Position numbers and translations under genes: made by a program
The notes under the pieces: generated by a model
Database searches by the model: none
What the model was told of the DNA's origin: nothing
The model's input: the letters and a program-made list of their open reading frames with translations, nothing else
Shown here: positions 1 to 10,925 of the stretch, piece after piece
Numbering within the stretch: position 1 is the first letter of the stretch
Layout: every line of letters starts with the position of its first letter
DNA from: Aquarana catesbeiana
Taxonomy: Eukaryota > Chordata > Amphibia > Anura > Ranidae
Direction: 5' to 3'
Length of the DNA: 64,000 nt
Assembly: GCF_042186555.1 (NCBI RefSeq)
Contig: NC_133329.1
Coordinates: 189,383,206 to 189,447,205 of the forward strand

Positions 1-205
1 AGGACTTACAGTGTTGTGGCACCAGCACCACCACCACCACCAAAGGCCCAATTTTTCTGCCCCTGTTCAACAGGGGCGTGTAATTACAATTCTTGATCTA
101 ATATTTCACAGCAGAGGCCCTGTGAGGGCTTACAGTGTTGTGGCCACAACAACACCTAAGGCCCAAATTTCTGCTGAGTATATAGGGCAGGCCCCTATTT
201 TCAAA
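1..205 (-). repeat. hAT subterminal repeat, about two units
   Basis: Two imperfect units carry the words TACAGTGTTGTGG, AAGGCCCAA and CCCCTGTTCAACAGGGGC. The same units lie in inverse orientation at 3310-3540, directly beside the hAT transposase gene, and again at 42690-42890 beside a hAT gene scrap. I therefore read them as noncoding repeats of that hAT family. Function unknown. The window edge cuts the copy. Confidence 0.6.
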
Positions 206-699
206 CATCCAACTTACAAACGACTCCTACTTGCAAACGGAAGGAGACAACAAGAAGTGAGATGAAATCTACCCCTAGGAAGGGAAATTCTCTCCTGTAA
301 GAGTTAATATGGGAAAAACATTTCTCCTTTCCACTGATGCTTTATCACCAATCCTTGTTTCACAAAAAAACCCAAATTTTCAAAAAACATTTGTCATTGG
401 GACAAAAAGTGAGGTGAAATCTTCTGAAGAGGAGCACAGACAGCAAAACAAATGTCACAGGGGTGATAACCCTTCCCTATGTTTTCCAAAAAGCTTAAAA
501 TAGATTTTTTGGCTGGAGCTAAACACGTTAAAAATGTACCAGTTCAAAATTACAAACAGATTCTACTTAACAACAAACCTACAGTCCCTGTCTTGTTTGC
601 ACTGCCTGTATACTGCTTTTCAGAGTACAGAGCCTGTATACTGCTGTTTCCTTTTTTAATTTGGGTGCAGTGTTCCCCTTAATATCCAAACAAGACCCA
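206..699. other. Unidentified interspersed sequence
   Basis: No convincing gene is present. Two short blocks resemble each other (GTGAGATGAAATCT near 257 and GTGAGGTGAAATCT near 409), which suggests old repeat material. The word CTGTATACTGCT occurs twice near 606 and 631. I cannot name a family. Confidence 0.3.
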
Positions 700-1210
700 A
701 AGGGCCTGGTAATGGACTGGGGGGTACCCATGCCGTTTGTCTCACTGATTTTCATCCATATTGCCAGGACCCGACATTACACTAAGGCCACAAGCAGTTT
801 TAAATGACTTTTTTTCCTTTAAAAATTACATTTTGTGCAGGGACTGTTCTAAGCACGGGAAACACGTGCCACTTTACAGGCATATTATAGACACCCCCCA
901 GGTACGATATTTAAAGGAATACTTCACTTTTTTTTTTTTTACTTTAAGCATCATTAAAATCACTGCTCCCGAAAAAACGGACGGTTTTAAAAGTTTTTTT
1001 TGCATTGATACATGTCCCCTGGGGCAGGACCCGGGTCCCCAAACCCTTTTTGGGACAATACCATGCAAATTAGCCTTTAAAATGAGCACTTTTGATTTCG
1101 AACGTTCGAGTCCCATAGACGTCAATGGGATTCTAGCGTTCATGCGCATTTTCGGTCCGTTCGCAGGTTTTGGTGCGAACCGAACCGGGGGGGTGTTCGG
1201 CTCATCCCTA
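700..1210 (+). mobile_element. Decayed right end of a fold-back hAT
   Basis: This stretch aligns by eye with the right arm of the large fold-back element at 31380-31944. Shared landmarks in the same order are CCCATGCCGTTT, CACGGGAAACA, TAGACACCCCCCAGGTACG, CCCCTGGGGCAGGACCC and the terminal GTGTTCGGCTCATCCCTA. No matching left end is visible, so it is a truncated and older copy. The element end is at 1210, directly upstream of the MADF gene promoter region. Confidence 0.7.
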
Positions 1211-1309
1211 TCCGCTATGTGCTCTTCCCCCACTGCGCCAAATGAGAAGGGGCGGGGAATAGACTAGAAAGAACGTCAGGGGCGGGCGGAGTTTCATGCA
1301 TGCGCAGTG

Positions 1310-1318
1310 TATATAAAG
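1310..1318 (+). promoter_or_regulatory. Probable TATA box of the MADF gene
   Basis: TATATAAAG lies about 75-80 bp upstream of the donor site of a short 5' noncoding exon. GC-rich sequence with GGGGCGGG words precedes it. Position and strand fit the gene at 1504-2796. Transcription is not demonstrated. Confidence 0.45.
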
Positions 1319-1503
1319 CGTAACATGCGTGCGTAGTACGTACGATCTGTGAGCGGAGGAAGGAGTATAGGAAGCGCCGATCGTGATAACGAAGGTAACA
1401 TTTAAACTTGGGCCTATACTGCTTAGAGATTGAGGCCTATATTTGAACAAGATTATGAGACTTTAGCCTGACATTAGGGTTTGTCTTGTGTATTGCAGAT
1501 AAA

Positions 1504-2796
1504 ATGGATGGCTTCAATGACCACAACTTCCTCCCCCTGTTCATAGACAAGTACAGGGAGCTGCCCTGTCTGTGGCAGGTCAAACACCCACAATATAACC
1601 ATAAACAAAAGAGGCAGGCAGGGCTGGAGAAACTCCTGGAGTTGGTGAAGCCAGTGGTCCCCACAGCAACCATCCCCTATTTAAAAGCCAAAATTGGTGG
1701 CCTGAGGAGCACTTATCTAAGGGAGCGCAAGAAGGTCCAGGATTCCCAGAGATCCGGAGCTGCAGCAGATGACATTTATGTCCCCAGGCTGTGGTACTAT
1801 GAGAGACTGCGATTTCTGTCAGACCAGACTGAAGTCAGGGAATCCATCTCAACCCTTCCTTCCACTTTTCCTTCCACCCTATCTTCCACCCCAGCTGAGG
1901 CTTCCGATGTCCAACCTGGGACTTCCAGCCAGGAAGAAGTGGAGGAGCCCAGCTGGAGCCAGGTATAGCATTGTTCTACAGATTTCTGGTCAATAAATAA
2001 ATGAGGTTTACTGGATGTTATCATTGATCACTAATTGCTGATTTAATAAGGTGTTTTACATATCAATAGACAGTAGTGGGCAAAAATAATTGGGACAAGA
2101 ATGAAAAATGCTGGCCTCAGAATGATAGTCTGTTATATTTGTTAACATTCAATTTGCAACAGTCATGAGATGAAAATTGTGTGTGATTGATGAAGAAAAA
2201 CTAAAACTATGTCCCTTTTTCATACACAGGAAGACCTCAGCCAGGAGGAGGCTGTGGAATGTGGCACACAGGAGGAGGCTGTGAAATGTGGCACACAGGA
2301 GGAGGCGGGGGTAAGTGGCATCCAGGAGGAGGCGGGGCTAAGTGGCAGCCAGAAGAAGGCCGGGCCCAGTAGGAGCCTGACAGAATCGTAGGTCCCTCCC
2401 CTCCGCCTTCCAAACGAAAGACCCAGGAAGGGGAGTATCATGCAGGATTCAGCACTCAGGCTGATTCAGGAGGCTTCTGCGTCCCTGAGAGCCACCCCTA
2501 CTCCTGAAGAGGCCTTTGCCTGCATGGCTGCCACAAAACTGCAGGGCATGCAGGAGGGCCAACGCCTCATGTGTGAGGAACTAATTTATCAAACATTAAA
2601 TAAGGGGTTGAGGGGCGAAATCACACCCATCCTCCTCCTCCTCCTCCTGCCACAACTCCACCACCACAGACACAGCCTGGAAGGAAGCGTGGAAGGAAGA
2701 CCAGAGAGTGATGACCTGGGTTCAGTCTGGTCTGACAAAAGATGCAGGCTCCTGTATGACACAGGGGACACAGATGTCATCTGCTGCTGTTCATGA
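1504..2796 (+). pseudogene. MADF-domain protein of a PIF/Harbinger-type transposon, spliced, one nonsense codon
   Basis: The gene encodes a MADF DNA-binding protein like the accessory protein of PIF/Harbinger transposons, which helps the transposase reach DNA and the nucleus. Exon A (1504-1962) holds the MADF domain at residues 8-105: FIDKYRELPCLW, then the YNHKQKRQ helix, LRSTYLRERKKV and LWYYERLRFL. A GT..AG intron (1963-2229) joins it in phase 0 to exon B (from 2230), which has four imperfect repeats of QEEAVECGT type. A segment with BESS-like spacing follows (EEAFACMAATKLQGMQEGQR). A further intron lies in the 5' UTR (1395-1498), so translation starts at AAAATGG. One in-frame TAG at 2389-2391 separates the repeats from the BESS-like segment. 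No DDE transposase partner is visible nearby, so the element is incomplete. Alternative: a domesticated MADF gene, less likely given the stop. Confidence 0.7.
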
Positions 2797-3309
2797 TTCT
2801 CTTGGACTTCTGTACCAGATTGTACTCCCTTAGATAAGGACTCCTCAGGCCACCAATTTTGCCTGGAAATAGTTGATGTGTGCCCTGGGGGCCAAAGGCT
2901 TCACCAATTTCTGCTGTTTCTCCAGCGTTTCCTCCCTCTTTGTTTGGTTAGGACTCCTTAATACATTTTTGGTTTGATTTATTATACTCGCAGGTACATT
3001 TCAAAACTACAATGTGAAATTAACAAGATACACCAACACCAAGCAACCTCCTTGAGATTAAATAATACAAGATAATAATGGTGTTGTGGTAACTTGACAC
3101 ACAAAACACACCAAAAACTATTCTGGAGCAAAAAAATAAAATCAAAATTAAGAATAAAACACAAGATCAGGTTTTGAAAAAATCCATAAAAAAATATTTA
3201 ATCTAAAAACATCCCAAAAATATTATTTTTTCGGGAGATGTGACAAATAAAAATATTATATTGATGAAATCACGAGAAATAATAAAGAAAGAAGTTTGTG
3301 AGAACTCTG
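2797..3309. other. AT-rich noncoding flank
   Basis: No gene seen. The first 200 bp look like 3' UTR of the MADF gene. From 2980 the sequence is A-rich with poly-A stretches and AATAAAA words. The border to the hAT repeat near 3310 is not sharp. Confidence 0.4.
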
Positions 3310-3681
3310 TGTGAATGTGAGCAGCAAAACAACTTGTAATTGTAATTACATGCCCCTGTTGAACAAGGGCAGAAAAATTGGGCCTTTGGTGATGGTGGTA
3401 CTGCTGCCACAACACTGTAAGTCCTCACAGTTACTCTTGGTGGGTGCTGGAATGGGCCCTGCTGTGAAATATTGCATCAAAAATTGTAATTACACGCCCC
3501 TGTTAAACAGGGGCTGAAAAATTGGGCCTTAGACACTGGTGGCGGCGCCCAGAACCAAAAATGTTCTTACAAGCTATCAGCATGATCATTGAGGAGGAAG
3601 AGGATAATCACTCAGCATAACAGGATAGTCCCTCAGCATCAGCATAGGCAGTCTTGAAGGGATCTGACATTTAAAAAAAAA

Positions 3682-6600
3682 TTATTCGGTTACATCAGCA
3701 TCAGGTGCTTGGTAGCTGGTGGTGATCCAAGACTGATTCATTTTTATGAAGGTCAGCCGATCGACCGAGTCGGTGAACAGACGCACCCTGTGATCAGTTA
3801 CAAAGCCTCCAGCAGCACTGAATGTGCGTTCCGAAAGAACGCTGGATGCAGGACAGGCTAGTAGCTCAATTGCATACTGTGCAAGCTCTAGCCAGTGATC
3901 CATCCTCAAGACCCAGTAACCCAGAGGATTTTCGGTGGGAAAGGTGTCCAAGTCAGATCTTGCCCCTAGGTATTCCTGCACCATGTAAAACAGACGCTGG
4001 CGATGGTTGCTGGAACCTATCATACCTTGGGGCTGCGGACTAAAAAATTGTCTGAACGCATTGGTCAGACGGCCACCTTCTCCACCGCTCCTTCTTTGGC
4101 AGACCGAAACCTCAGCAACACGTTGTCCAGGAACAGGAGTTTGTAACCTCCCAGTCTCTGGGAATGCGTTGCACAGACCTTTCTGCAAGACCTCCCAAAG
4201 ATGTTTCATCTTCTGCTCCCTCTGCGACGGCAAGATAAGGTCCGCAACCTTACCCTTGTAACGTGGATCAAGGAGGGTTGCCAGCCAGTATTGATCCCTC
4301 TCCTTGATATCACGAATACGAGGATCCTTCCGCAGGCTTTGCAGGATCAGGGAGGCCATGCAGTGTAGGTTTGCTGAGGCATTCGGTCCGGAGACCTCTG
4401 GGTCACCAAGGACGACATGATCCACAGCCACCTCCTCCCAGGTCCATGGGTTTCTTGGGACTGTAAATGATCCCTTAAAGACTGCTGCTGATGCTGAGTG
4501 CCAGGCTCCACCTCCATGCTGACACAATCCTCCTCCTCCTCCTCGTCCTCTTCCTGTGTGATCGGCGGGCACGCAGAAACACTGTCTGGATAAAGGGGGG
4601 CTTGAGAGCTAAGGAAGTCCTCCTCTTCCTGCCTCTGTTCTGCCTCAAGTGCCCTGTCCATTATTCCACACAGCGTGTGCTCCAACAGGTGGACAAGGGG
4701 GACAGTGTTACTGATGCATGCACTGTCACTGCTCACCATCCTCGTGGCCTCCTCAAATGGTGACAGGACAGTGCATGCATCCCTGATCATGGCCCACTGG
4801 CGTGAGGAAAAAAAACAAGCTCTCCTGACCCTGTCCTGGTGCCATAGTCGCACAGGTACTCATTGATGGCCCTCTGCTGCGTGTGCAGCCGCTGCAGCAT
4901 GGCCAACGTTGAGTTCCACCTGGTGGGCATGTCACAGATTAGGCGGTTCTTGGGCAGTTTAAATTCCTTTTGGAGGTCTGCCAGCCGAGCACTGGTATTA
5001 TATGACCGGCGGAAATGCACACAGACTTTCCTGGCCTGCCTCAGGACATCCTGTAAACCTGGGTACCTGCCCAAGAACTGTTGCACCACCAAGTTAAGGA
5101 CGTGAGCCAAACAGGGAACATGGGTCAGTTGTCCCTGTCGGAGGGCGGAGAGGAGGTTGTTGCCATTGTCGCAAACCACCATTCCTGCCTTAAGTTGGCG
5201 TGGCGTCAACCACCTCTGAACCTGCCCCTGCAGACCTGACAGAATCTGTGCCCCAGTGTGGCTCCTGTCTCCCAAGCACACCAGCTCAAGCACCGCATGG
5301 CATCTTTTGGCCTGCATACTTGCGTATCCCCTTGAATGCCTACGGAGCACCACTGGTTCCGAGGACAAAGTACAGGAAGAGGCCATGGGGGAAGAAGAAG
5401 AGAAGGGGGTGGAGGAGAGAGGTATGTCAGAATCACCAGTACTGGCATTTTGGAGGCGTGGTGGTGGAACACCCTCCAACATTAATGCACCTTGTCCTGC
5501 ATCCTTCCCAGCTGCCAGCAGAGTCACCCAATGCGCTGTGAAACTTAGGTAACGTCCCTGTCCATGCCTGCTGGACCATGAGTCAGCGGTAATATGCACC
5601 TTACTGCTGACTGCCCTGTATAGCAAGGCCAAGACATTGCCTTCCACATGCCAGTAGAGAGACGGAATCGCCTTCCGTGAGAAAAAGTGGCGTTTGGGAA
5701 CCTGCCACTGAGGAACCAAACATTCCACAAACTCACGGAAGGGGGCAGAGTCTACCAACTGAAAAGGTAGCAGTTGAAGTGCTAGCAATTTTGCCAAGCT
5801 AGCATTCAACCGCTGGGCATGTGGATGGCTGGGAGCGAACTTCTTTCTGCGGTGAAATTTGCCTGGTACAATCTGATGTCGGTGTACCAATAGCAGATTG
5901 CCCGCAAGTACTTGGCTGTGACACACCTAATTCTATACCTTCATTCCTCTCAGTGCAGGTCTCAGAGAGGATTGAAGGTATAGTGGGGTTGGAGATCCCA
6001 GCTGATGAGGAGCAAGGAGAGGTCTTCTTTGTTCTTTGGTGTGGGTCTTTTAGGCACGCTTGACAACGAACTGCATGGCAGTTCAACATATATCTGGTCA
6101 AGCATGTGGTGCTCAAGCAGGAGATGTTTTGGCCACGCGAGATACGCTTGAGACATATGTTGCAAATAGCAGAGGTGCAATCTGATGCACTCATCTCAAA
6201 AAAGGCCCACACCAAAGAACTTTTGGAATAACGTGCAGAGACAGCAGCGCCCTGCACATTCTGAGCTCTGCGGTGTGATGCAGTCAGTGTGCTGCCCTTA
6301 GGCTGGCCCCTGGAGGGCATCCTGCCTCGTTGGTGATGTGCCTCCTCCTCCTTCTCCTCTCTATCAGGCACCCATGTGGAGTCAATGACATCATCATCCC
6401 CCCCCTCCTCATCACTGGAGCAAACCTGGCAGTATGCTGCAGCAGGGGGAACATGACTGCCAGATTGCTGTCCTTCTTGGGCACCCCCTCTGTTTGGGCT
6501 CACGTTACTGCCTTCATCTAGCTGAGTACCATCATCAGAGCCTTCAAAACGCTGGGCATCCTCCTGGAGCATATACCCAACACTGTGGTCAAACAGTTCA

Positions 6601-6962
6601 AGGGACTCCTCAGGAGGACATGGTAGGGCTAGGGAAGGAGTCACTGATGCCATTGAGCTGAGAGAAGCTGCTTTGCCAGCCAAAGTACCCTGAGCCTGGG
6701 TGAGAGAGGATGAGGAGGATGAGGACGGCTTGGTCATCCACTCGACCAAGTCTTCCGCATGCTGCGGCTCAACAGGGCCAGCTGCCGAAAAAAAGGCCAA
6801 GCGTGTCCCATGGCCACGTGCTAATGAGGATGCACCGTGTCCATGACCAGCACTGTTGCCTCTAGACACAAAGCCTGCTTGCCCTCTATTATTGGCTTGT
6901 GACTGTCTGCCTCTCCTTGTTGGCCTTCCAGACATACTATTGGCCTGCAGTGACCTGCACAA
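3682..6962 (-). pseudogene. hAT transposase with BED zinc finger, three frameshifts
   Basis: A hAT transposase cuts out and reinserts its element in the nucleus and makes 8-bp target duplications. The product is spread over overlapping frames: 6962-5799, 5926-4787, 4853-4347 and 4572-3682. Fragment one has a Ser/Gly/acidic leader and a BED-type finger (SLVWAFFEMSASD, CNICLKRISRG, YMLNCHA). Fragment two begins the RNase-H-like core (HITADSWSSRHG, VVCDNGNNLLSAL, CLAHVLNLVVQ, CDMPTRWNSTL). Fragment three continues it with an acidic insertion loop. Fragment four ends in the dimerisation region (WLELAQYAIELLACPASSVLSERTFS). Frame breaks lie near 5850, at the poly-A run 4807-4814 and near 4478. An internal Met at MSGRPTRRGRQS is a more natural start than the first. 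The ERTFSAAG box is intact. Inactive as it stands. Confidence 0.85.
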
Positions 6963-6968
6963 AACTGG

Positions 6969-6969
<1 letters not shown>

Positions 6970-7033
<64 letters not shown>

Positions 7034-7043
7034 GTGTATATAT
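6970..7043. repeat. TA microsatellite
   Basis: About 28 TA units followed by TATGTATATGTGTATATATA. It lies directly upstream of the hAT transposase start, in the element leader. Confidence 0.95.
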
Positions 7044-7118
7044 ACCGATAATACTTCAGCTAGCAGAATCAACTGCCTACCTGTAGTATATTAGTATGAT
7101 AACACCTGCACTTGTCTT

Positions 7119-7790
7119 CAGGTAGCTATACTGTAGGTGCAACTGTGCAGGGTACACAGTACAGTAACTGGAAATACTTCAAGAGGCTACACAAGCACCT
7201 GGCTGCAGGTAGCTATACTGTAGGTGAGACTGTGCAGGGTACACAATACAGTAACTGGAAATACTTCAAGAGCCTACACAAGCACCTGGCTGCAGGTAGC
7301 TATACTGTAGGTGAGACTGTGCAGGGTACACAGTACAATAACTAGAAATACTTCAAAGAGCCTACACAAGCACCTGGCTGCAGATAGCTATACTGTAGGT
7401 GAGACTGTGCAGGGTACACAGTACAGTAACTGGAAATACTTCAAGAGCCTACACAAGCACCTGGCTGCAGGTAGCTATACTGTAGGTGGGACTGTGCAGG
7501 GTACACAGTACAGTAACTGGAAATACTTCAAAGAGCCTGCACAAGCACCTGGCTGCAGGTAGCTATACTGTAGGTGAGACTGTGCAGGGTACACGGTACA
7601 GTAACTGGAAATACTTGAAAGAGCCTACACAAGCACCTGGCTGCCGGTAGCTATACTGTAGGTGAGACTGTGCAGGGTACACAGTACAGTAACTGGAAAT
7701 ACTTGAAAGAGCCTACACAAGCACCTGGCTGCAGGTAGCTATACTGTAGGTGAGACTGTCCAGGGTTCACAGTGCAGTAACTGGAAATAC
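7119..7790. repeat. 87-bp minisatellite, about 8 units
   Basis: Units start with GGTAGCTATACTGTAGGTG at about 7122, 7208, 7295, 7384, 7470, 7558, 7647 and 7735. Each holds GACTGTGCAGGGTACACAGT and CACAAGCACCTGGCTGCAGG. The copies differ by a few bases. The array lies in the 5' leader of the hAT element. Apparent open frames across it simply reflect a period of 29 codons. Confidence 0.95.
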
Positions 7791-7857
7791 TGTAAAAACA
7801 CCTGCCTGCCTGTCAGTATATTAGGAAGAGAAGAACAGGATCTAGCTAAACTGAATA

Positions 7858-7860
7858 CAG

Positions 7861-7896
<36 letters not shown>

Positions 7897-7940
7897 TACA
7901 CACACACACACCACCTGGGATGCATATATATACACACAAT
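7858..7940. repeat. TA/CA microsatellite
   Basis: A TA run followed by CACACATATATACACACACACACA. It is part of the hAT leader. Confidence 0.9.
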
Positions 7941-8263
7941 ACACTGTAACTGCAGCTAACTGACTCGACCTGCCTACTCTAACTTAAATCAAATGACACT
8001 GTATCTCTCTATCTCTATCTCCTCAATGCCAGAACACACTACACAGGGCCGACGTGCAGGCGGCCTTATATAGTGTGGGGCCTGTACTAAACCCCCTGAG
8101 CCATAATTGGCCAAAGCCTCCTTGGCTTTGGCCAATTATGTCTCTCTGTACACACAGCGCTGTGATTGGCCAAGCATGGGGGTCTTAGTGCATGCTTGGC
8201 CAATCATCAGCCAGCAATGCACTGCCCATATCGTTCGTAATTCGGTGAACGACCGAACACACG

Positions 8264-8311
8264 ATGTTCGAGTCGAACATGCGTTCGACTCGAACATGAA
8301 GCTCATCCCTA
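8264..8311 (-). repeat. hAT 48-bp terminus with palindromic TTCGA motifs
   Basis: Read on the minus strand the end is TAGGGATGAGCTTC, followed by GTTCGAGTCGAAC and CATGTTCGACTCGAACAT. These self-complementary motifs are likely transposase binding sites. The same 48 bp with three changes start the fold-back element at 28918. The adjacent genomic 8 bp would be CTGGCCAT; no second copy was found. Confidence 0.7.
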
Positions 8312-8965
8312 CTGGCCATATTGAGGATGTCTTATCCAGCTGAATGGAGAGTGAGCTAACATGTCCCACACTATTAGGAGGATCCAAGGGGAAAGAACAA
8401 TCTGCCCAGGTCTTTCGGAATTGGTTTACCAAGATATGCAACAGTTACAAGAGAGTGAGGACATGACCGAGCCTCATCTACTCTTCAATCCCATCTCTAG
8501 GCTTACTTGTATACAATTCAATCCTTATAGTAGGGAGAAGCAGGGAGAAGAGGATTCCATCCTTTAAATTCTGCAGGGTTTCCTATGATTTAATATACCT
8601 GAAGTTTAGAGTAGGTGCCCTGGGTTCCAAACACTAAAGGTAAGACCTACAGGTGAGCCTTCACTTCTTTGGTCTCCAGCATCTAGCTATAACTTGCCTG
8701 AATTTTGAGGATACCGTTGGCCACGCTGTATGCGGTATTGTATCTCAGGAAGGAGAATAGGAGGTTCCTGGATCAGAGAATGTACCTGAGGATATCATGG
8801 CCTGCAGGCCACTGGACAATTATTGTCCTCATCACCACTAAATGACTAAGGTGCCTGGAGACCACTAGGTTTGTTCGCTATACATATTTGCTAATCTGCA
8901 GACCCACCTGGATGTCAGTAGTTTCACTTCTTCCACCTCTGGGAAGCCACCAAGGTTACTGTCAG
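8312..8965. other. No recognisable gene
   Basis: Apparently single-copy sequence of mixed composition. I see no repeat partner elsewhere in the window and no open frame that resembles a protein family. Confidence 0.4.
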
Positions 8966-9060
8966 GTCAATATCCTGATAGCCTTTTTTTTGTAGATTCC
9001 TTGAGCGGCTTGTTGGTTTGGAGACCATCCCTTGACATCCAACAGCTTTGTACCTTACAG
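8966..9060 (+). repeat. Left part of diverged direct repeat copy 1
   Basis: From CAATATCCTGATA to the hAT insertion point. It pairs with 12478-12562, sharing GGCTTGTTGGTTTGGAGACC and TGACATCCAAC. Copy 1 continues after the hAT at 11429-11709. Family unknown. Confidence 0.75.
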
Positions 9061-9309
9061 CAGTGGTCCCCAACCTTTTTGGCACCGGGGACCGGCGCTG
9101 TTGAAGAAAATTGTGCCAAGGCCCGGTGGGGGGGGGGTGTATGGGTGTATGCGGCTTTTCGCGGGCAATTTATCGTGGCAGTGGCTGGTGTTGGCGCTTC
9201 AATCATCCCGGCAACATCATTGATATGATGTCAGGATTATTGATGCACATTATTTATATTATTACATTGTAATATATAATGAAATAGTTCAACTCACCAT
9301 AATGCAGAA

Positions 9310-9580
9310 TGTGCCAGAGTGTCACTTGCCACGTCGCCTGCCACCAGATGCGGATTGTCACTTTCCACGTCACCTGCCTTCAGATGCAGCTTGTCACTTG
9401 CCACATCGCTTGTCTCCAGGTGCATTTTGTCCCTTGCCACGTCACCTGCCACCAGATGCGGATTGTCACTTGCCACGTCACCTGCCTTCAAATGCAGCTT
9501 GTCACTTGCCACGTCGCTTGTCACCAGATGCATTTTGTCCCTTGCCACGTTGCCTGCCACCACGTTGCCTGCCACCAAAG
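9310..9580. repeat. Minisatellite, unit about 37 bp, first block
   Basis: Units run CTTGCCACGTCACCTGCC plus CCAGATGCGGATTGTCA, with an alternating second form. About seven units are present. The array resumes at 10700, so it was one array before the insert between them. Confidence 0.9.
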
Positions 9581-10699
9581 GCTAGCCGCCTTTGAAAACG
9601 TCGATGACGAAACGCGTAAGGCGGAGCTACGCACTTACGTCATTTCCGGGTACGGAGCGAGAGAGCCTGGAACGCAGCTGGACCGCACGCTGCGGTGAAT
9701 TACTTCCTGGCTTTCGGCTTCACCCATAGTGTAGTGCTACATGCTTTTAATTTCTCCCATGTGGGGAGCTTTTTTATGGTAATAAAGTTTTAATTTAATT
9801 ACTACACTATGAGGTGGCATCTCTTTTTATGAGGATTTCTTTGGGGATCCCTGTCTTGGACGTGGTATAAGGAGGTGGTACAAAGAGGCTATTTGGAAAC
9901 GCCTGGGAGAGAGGACATCCTATCTCAGTGACCACGGGATATCGGCCAAGAGGACGGGATTGGGATCCTGAAGTGTCTGTTACCCCTGCAGGGGCAGTGG
10001 GAGTCGGTGAGTGGGGAGCCAAAAGGGGGAGCAAAGAAGTCACGGATTTTTCATCTATAAGGGCACCACAGTCACCAAGCGCTTGGAACTTTCTCTTCTT
10101 TTTTTTTTTTTTTCATCTGCTAATTGCAATCTGGGACGTATCACGTGTGACAGTTTTTTGTGTTTTTTATTTTTTATTATTTTTTCAATTGTGTTGAGAC
10201 ACATTGTGTAGATCATTTGGACACATATTTTTTGGATTTGATTGCACTGGTATACAACTTTTTTGTATATTTATATACATATAATTTTCTGCTATTTGCA
10301 GTTTGGGATGCATTACTTGTGACAGAACATTTTTTCTATCCATATAAGCTATCACACATTTTGCAGACCATTTGGGTACATAACAATTTTTTGGATTTGA
10401 TTGCACTGGTATATTATATTATTTTTTATATTTTTTGCATATATATATGTTGGAATCATCATATTAGCTGCATAGTGTATTAGCAGCCACACCTAGTGGT
10501 ACTTTTTGGAAATTACCTGGGCATATAGGTGTATGGTACCTAATTAGGGTCTTCTTCACGTTTCGTATCACATATATTTTACCGGTTATGGGGGCACTTA
10601 TATGATTATTTATCACTGTTTGTATATGGTATAGTTCATATCGGTCACATTAATATCAAGTACACACTTTATAAGGAAGCGCCATACCTCTATTTAACA
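9581..10699. mobile_element. Insert within the minisatellite, retroelement-tail-like
   Basis: This 1.1-kb noncoding block interrupts the array. It starts near a GATGACGAAACGCGT word like those in the PLE tails and then has AATAAAG-type signals and T-rich sequence with two related segments (TTTTTTGGATTTGATTGCACTGGTAT at 10228 and 10389). I infer a PLE-type 3' tail from the GAAACGCG word. No coding part is present. Confidence 0.4.
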
Positions 10700-10925
10700 T
10701 TTCACCAGATGCTTTTTTGTCCCTTGCCACGTCACCTGCCACCAGATGTGGATTGTCACTTGCCACATCGCTTGCCTTCATATGCAGTTTGTCACTTGCC
10801 ACGTCACCTGCCACCAGATGCATTTTGTCCCTTGCCACGTCACCTTCCTCCAGATTTGGATTGTCACTTGCCACGTCACCTGCCATCAGATGCAGCTTGT
10901 CATTTGCCACGTTGCCTGCCACCAC
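10700..10925. repeat. Minisatellite, unit about 37 bp, second block
   Basis: Same unit as 9310-9580 with the same alternation of two forms. About six units. Confidence 0.9.

Larger units (their letters stand above)
3310..8311 (-). mobile_element. Long hAT element, 3' end lost
   Basis: The element runs on the minus strand. Its 5' end is the terminus GCTCATCCCTA at 8301-8311, so on its own strand it starts TAGGGATGAGC. Next come a noncoding leader with a CA/TA microsatellite, an 87-bp minisatellite, a TA microsatellite, the transposase gene and two subterminal repeat units at 3310-3540. No second terminus is found near 3300, so the 3' end is deleted or degenerate. The terminal 48 bp match the large fold-back elements at 28918 and 57102 with about three differences. 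That makes this copy a relative of their source of transposase. Confidence 0.7.

Noticed and set aside
4491..4763. Plus-strand frames opposite the hAT transposase
   Set aside because: Shadow frames; the minus strand carries the recognisable domains.
4800..4820. Possible programmed frameshift at the poly-A run in the hAT gene
   Set aside because: hAT transposases are not known to need it and two further frame breaks exist elsewhere, so mutation is simpler.
7112..7562. Open frames with a 29-residue repeat (SYTVGETVQGTQYSNWKYF)
   Set aside because: They follow the 87-bp minisatellite period exactly; no family similarity or start context.
7119..7790. CRISPR-like array
   Set aside because: Units are contiguous without unique spacers and the context is eukaryotic.
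9302..9698. His/Cys/Pro-rich frames on both strands that look like small zinc-binding repeats
   Set aside because: By-product of the 37-bp minisatellite; all three frames are open for the same reason.
10185..10483. Phe/Tyr/Ile-rich frames resembling membrane proteins
   Set aside because: T-rich noncoding tail sequence gives such frames by composition.
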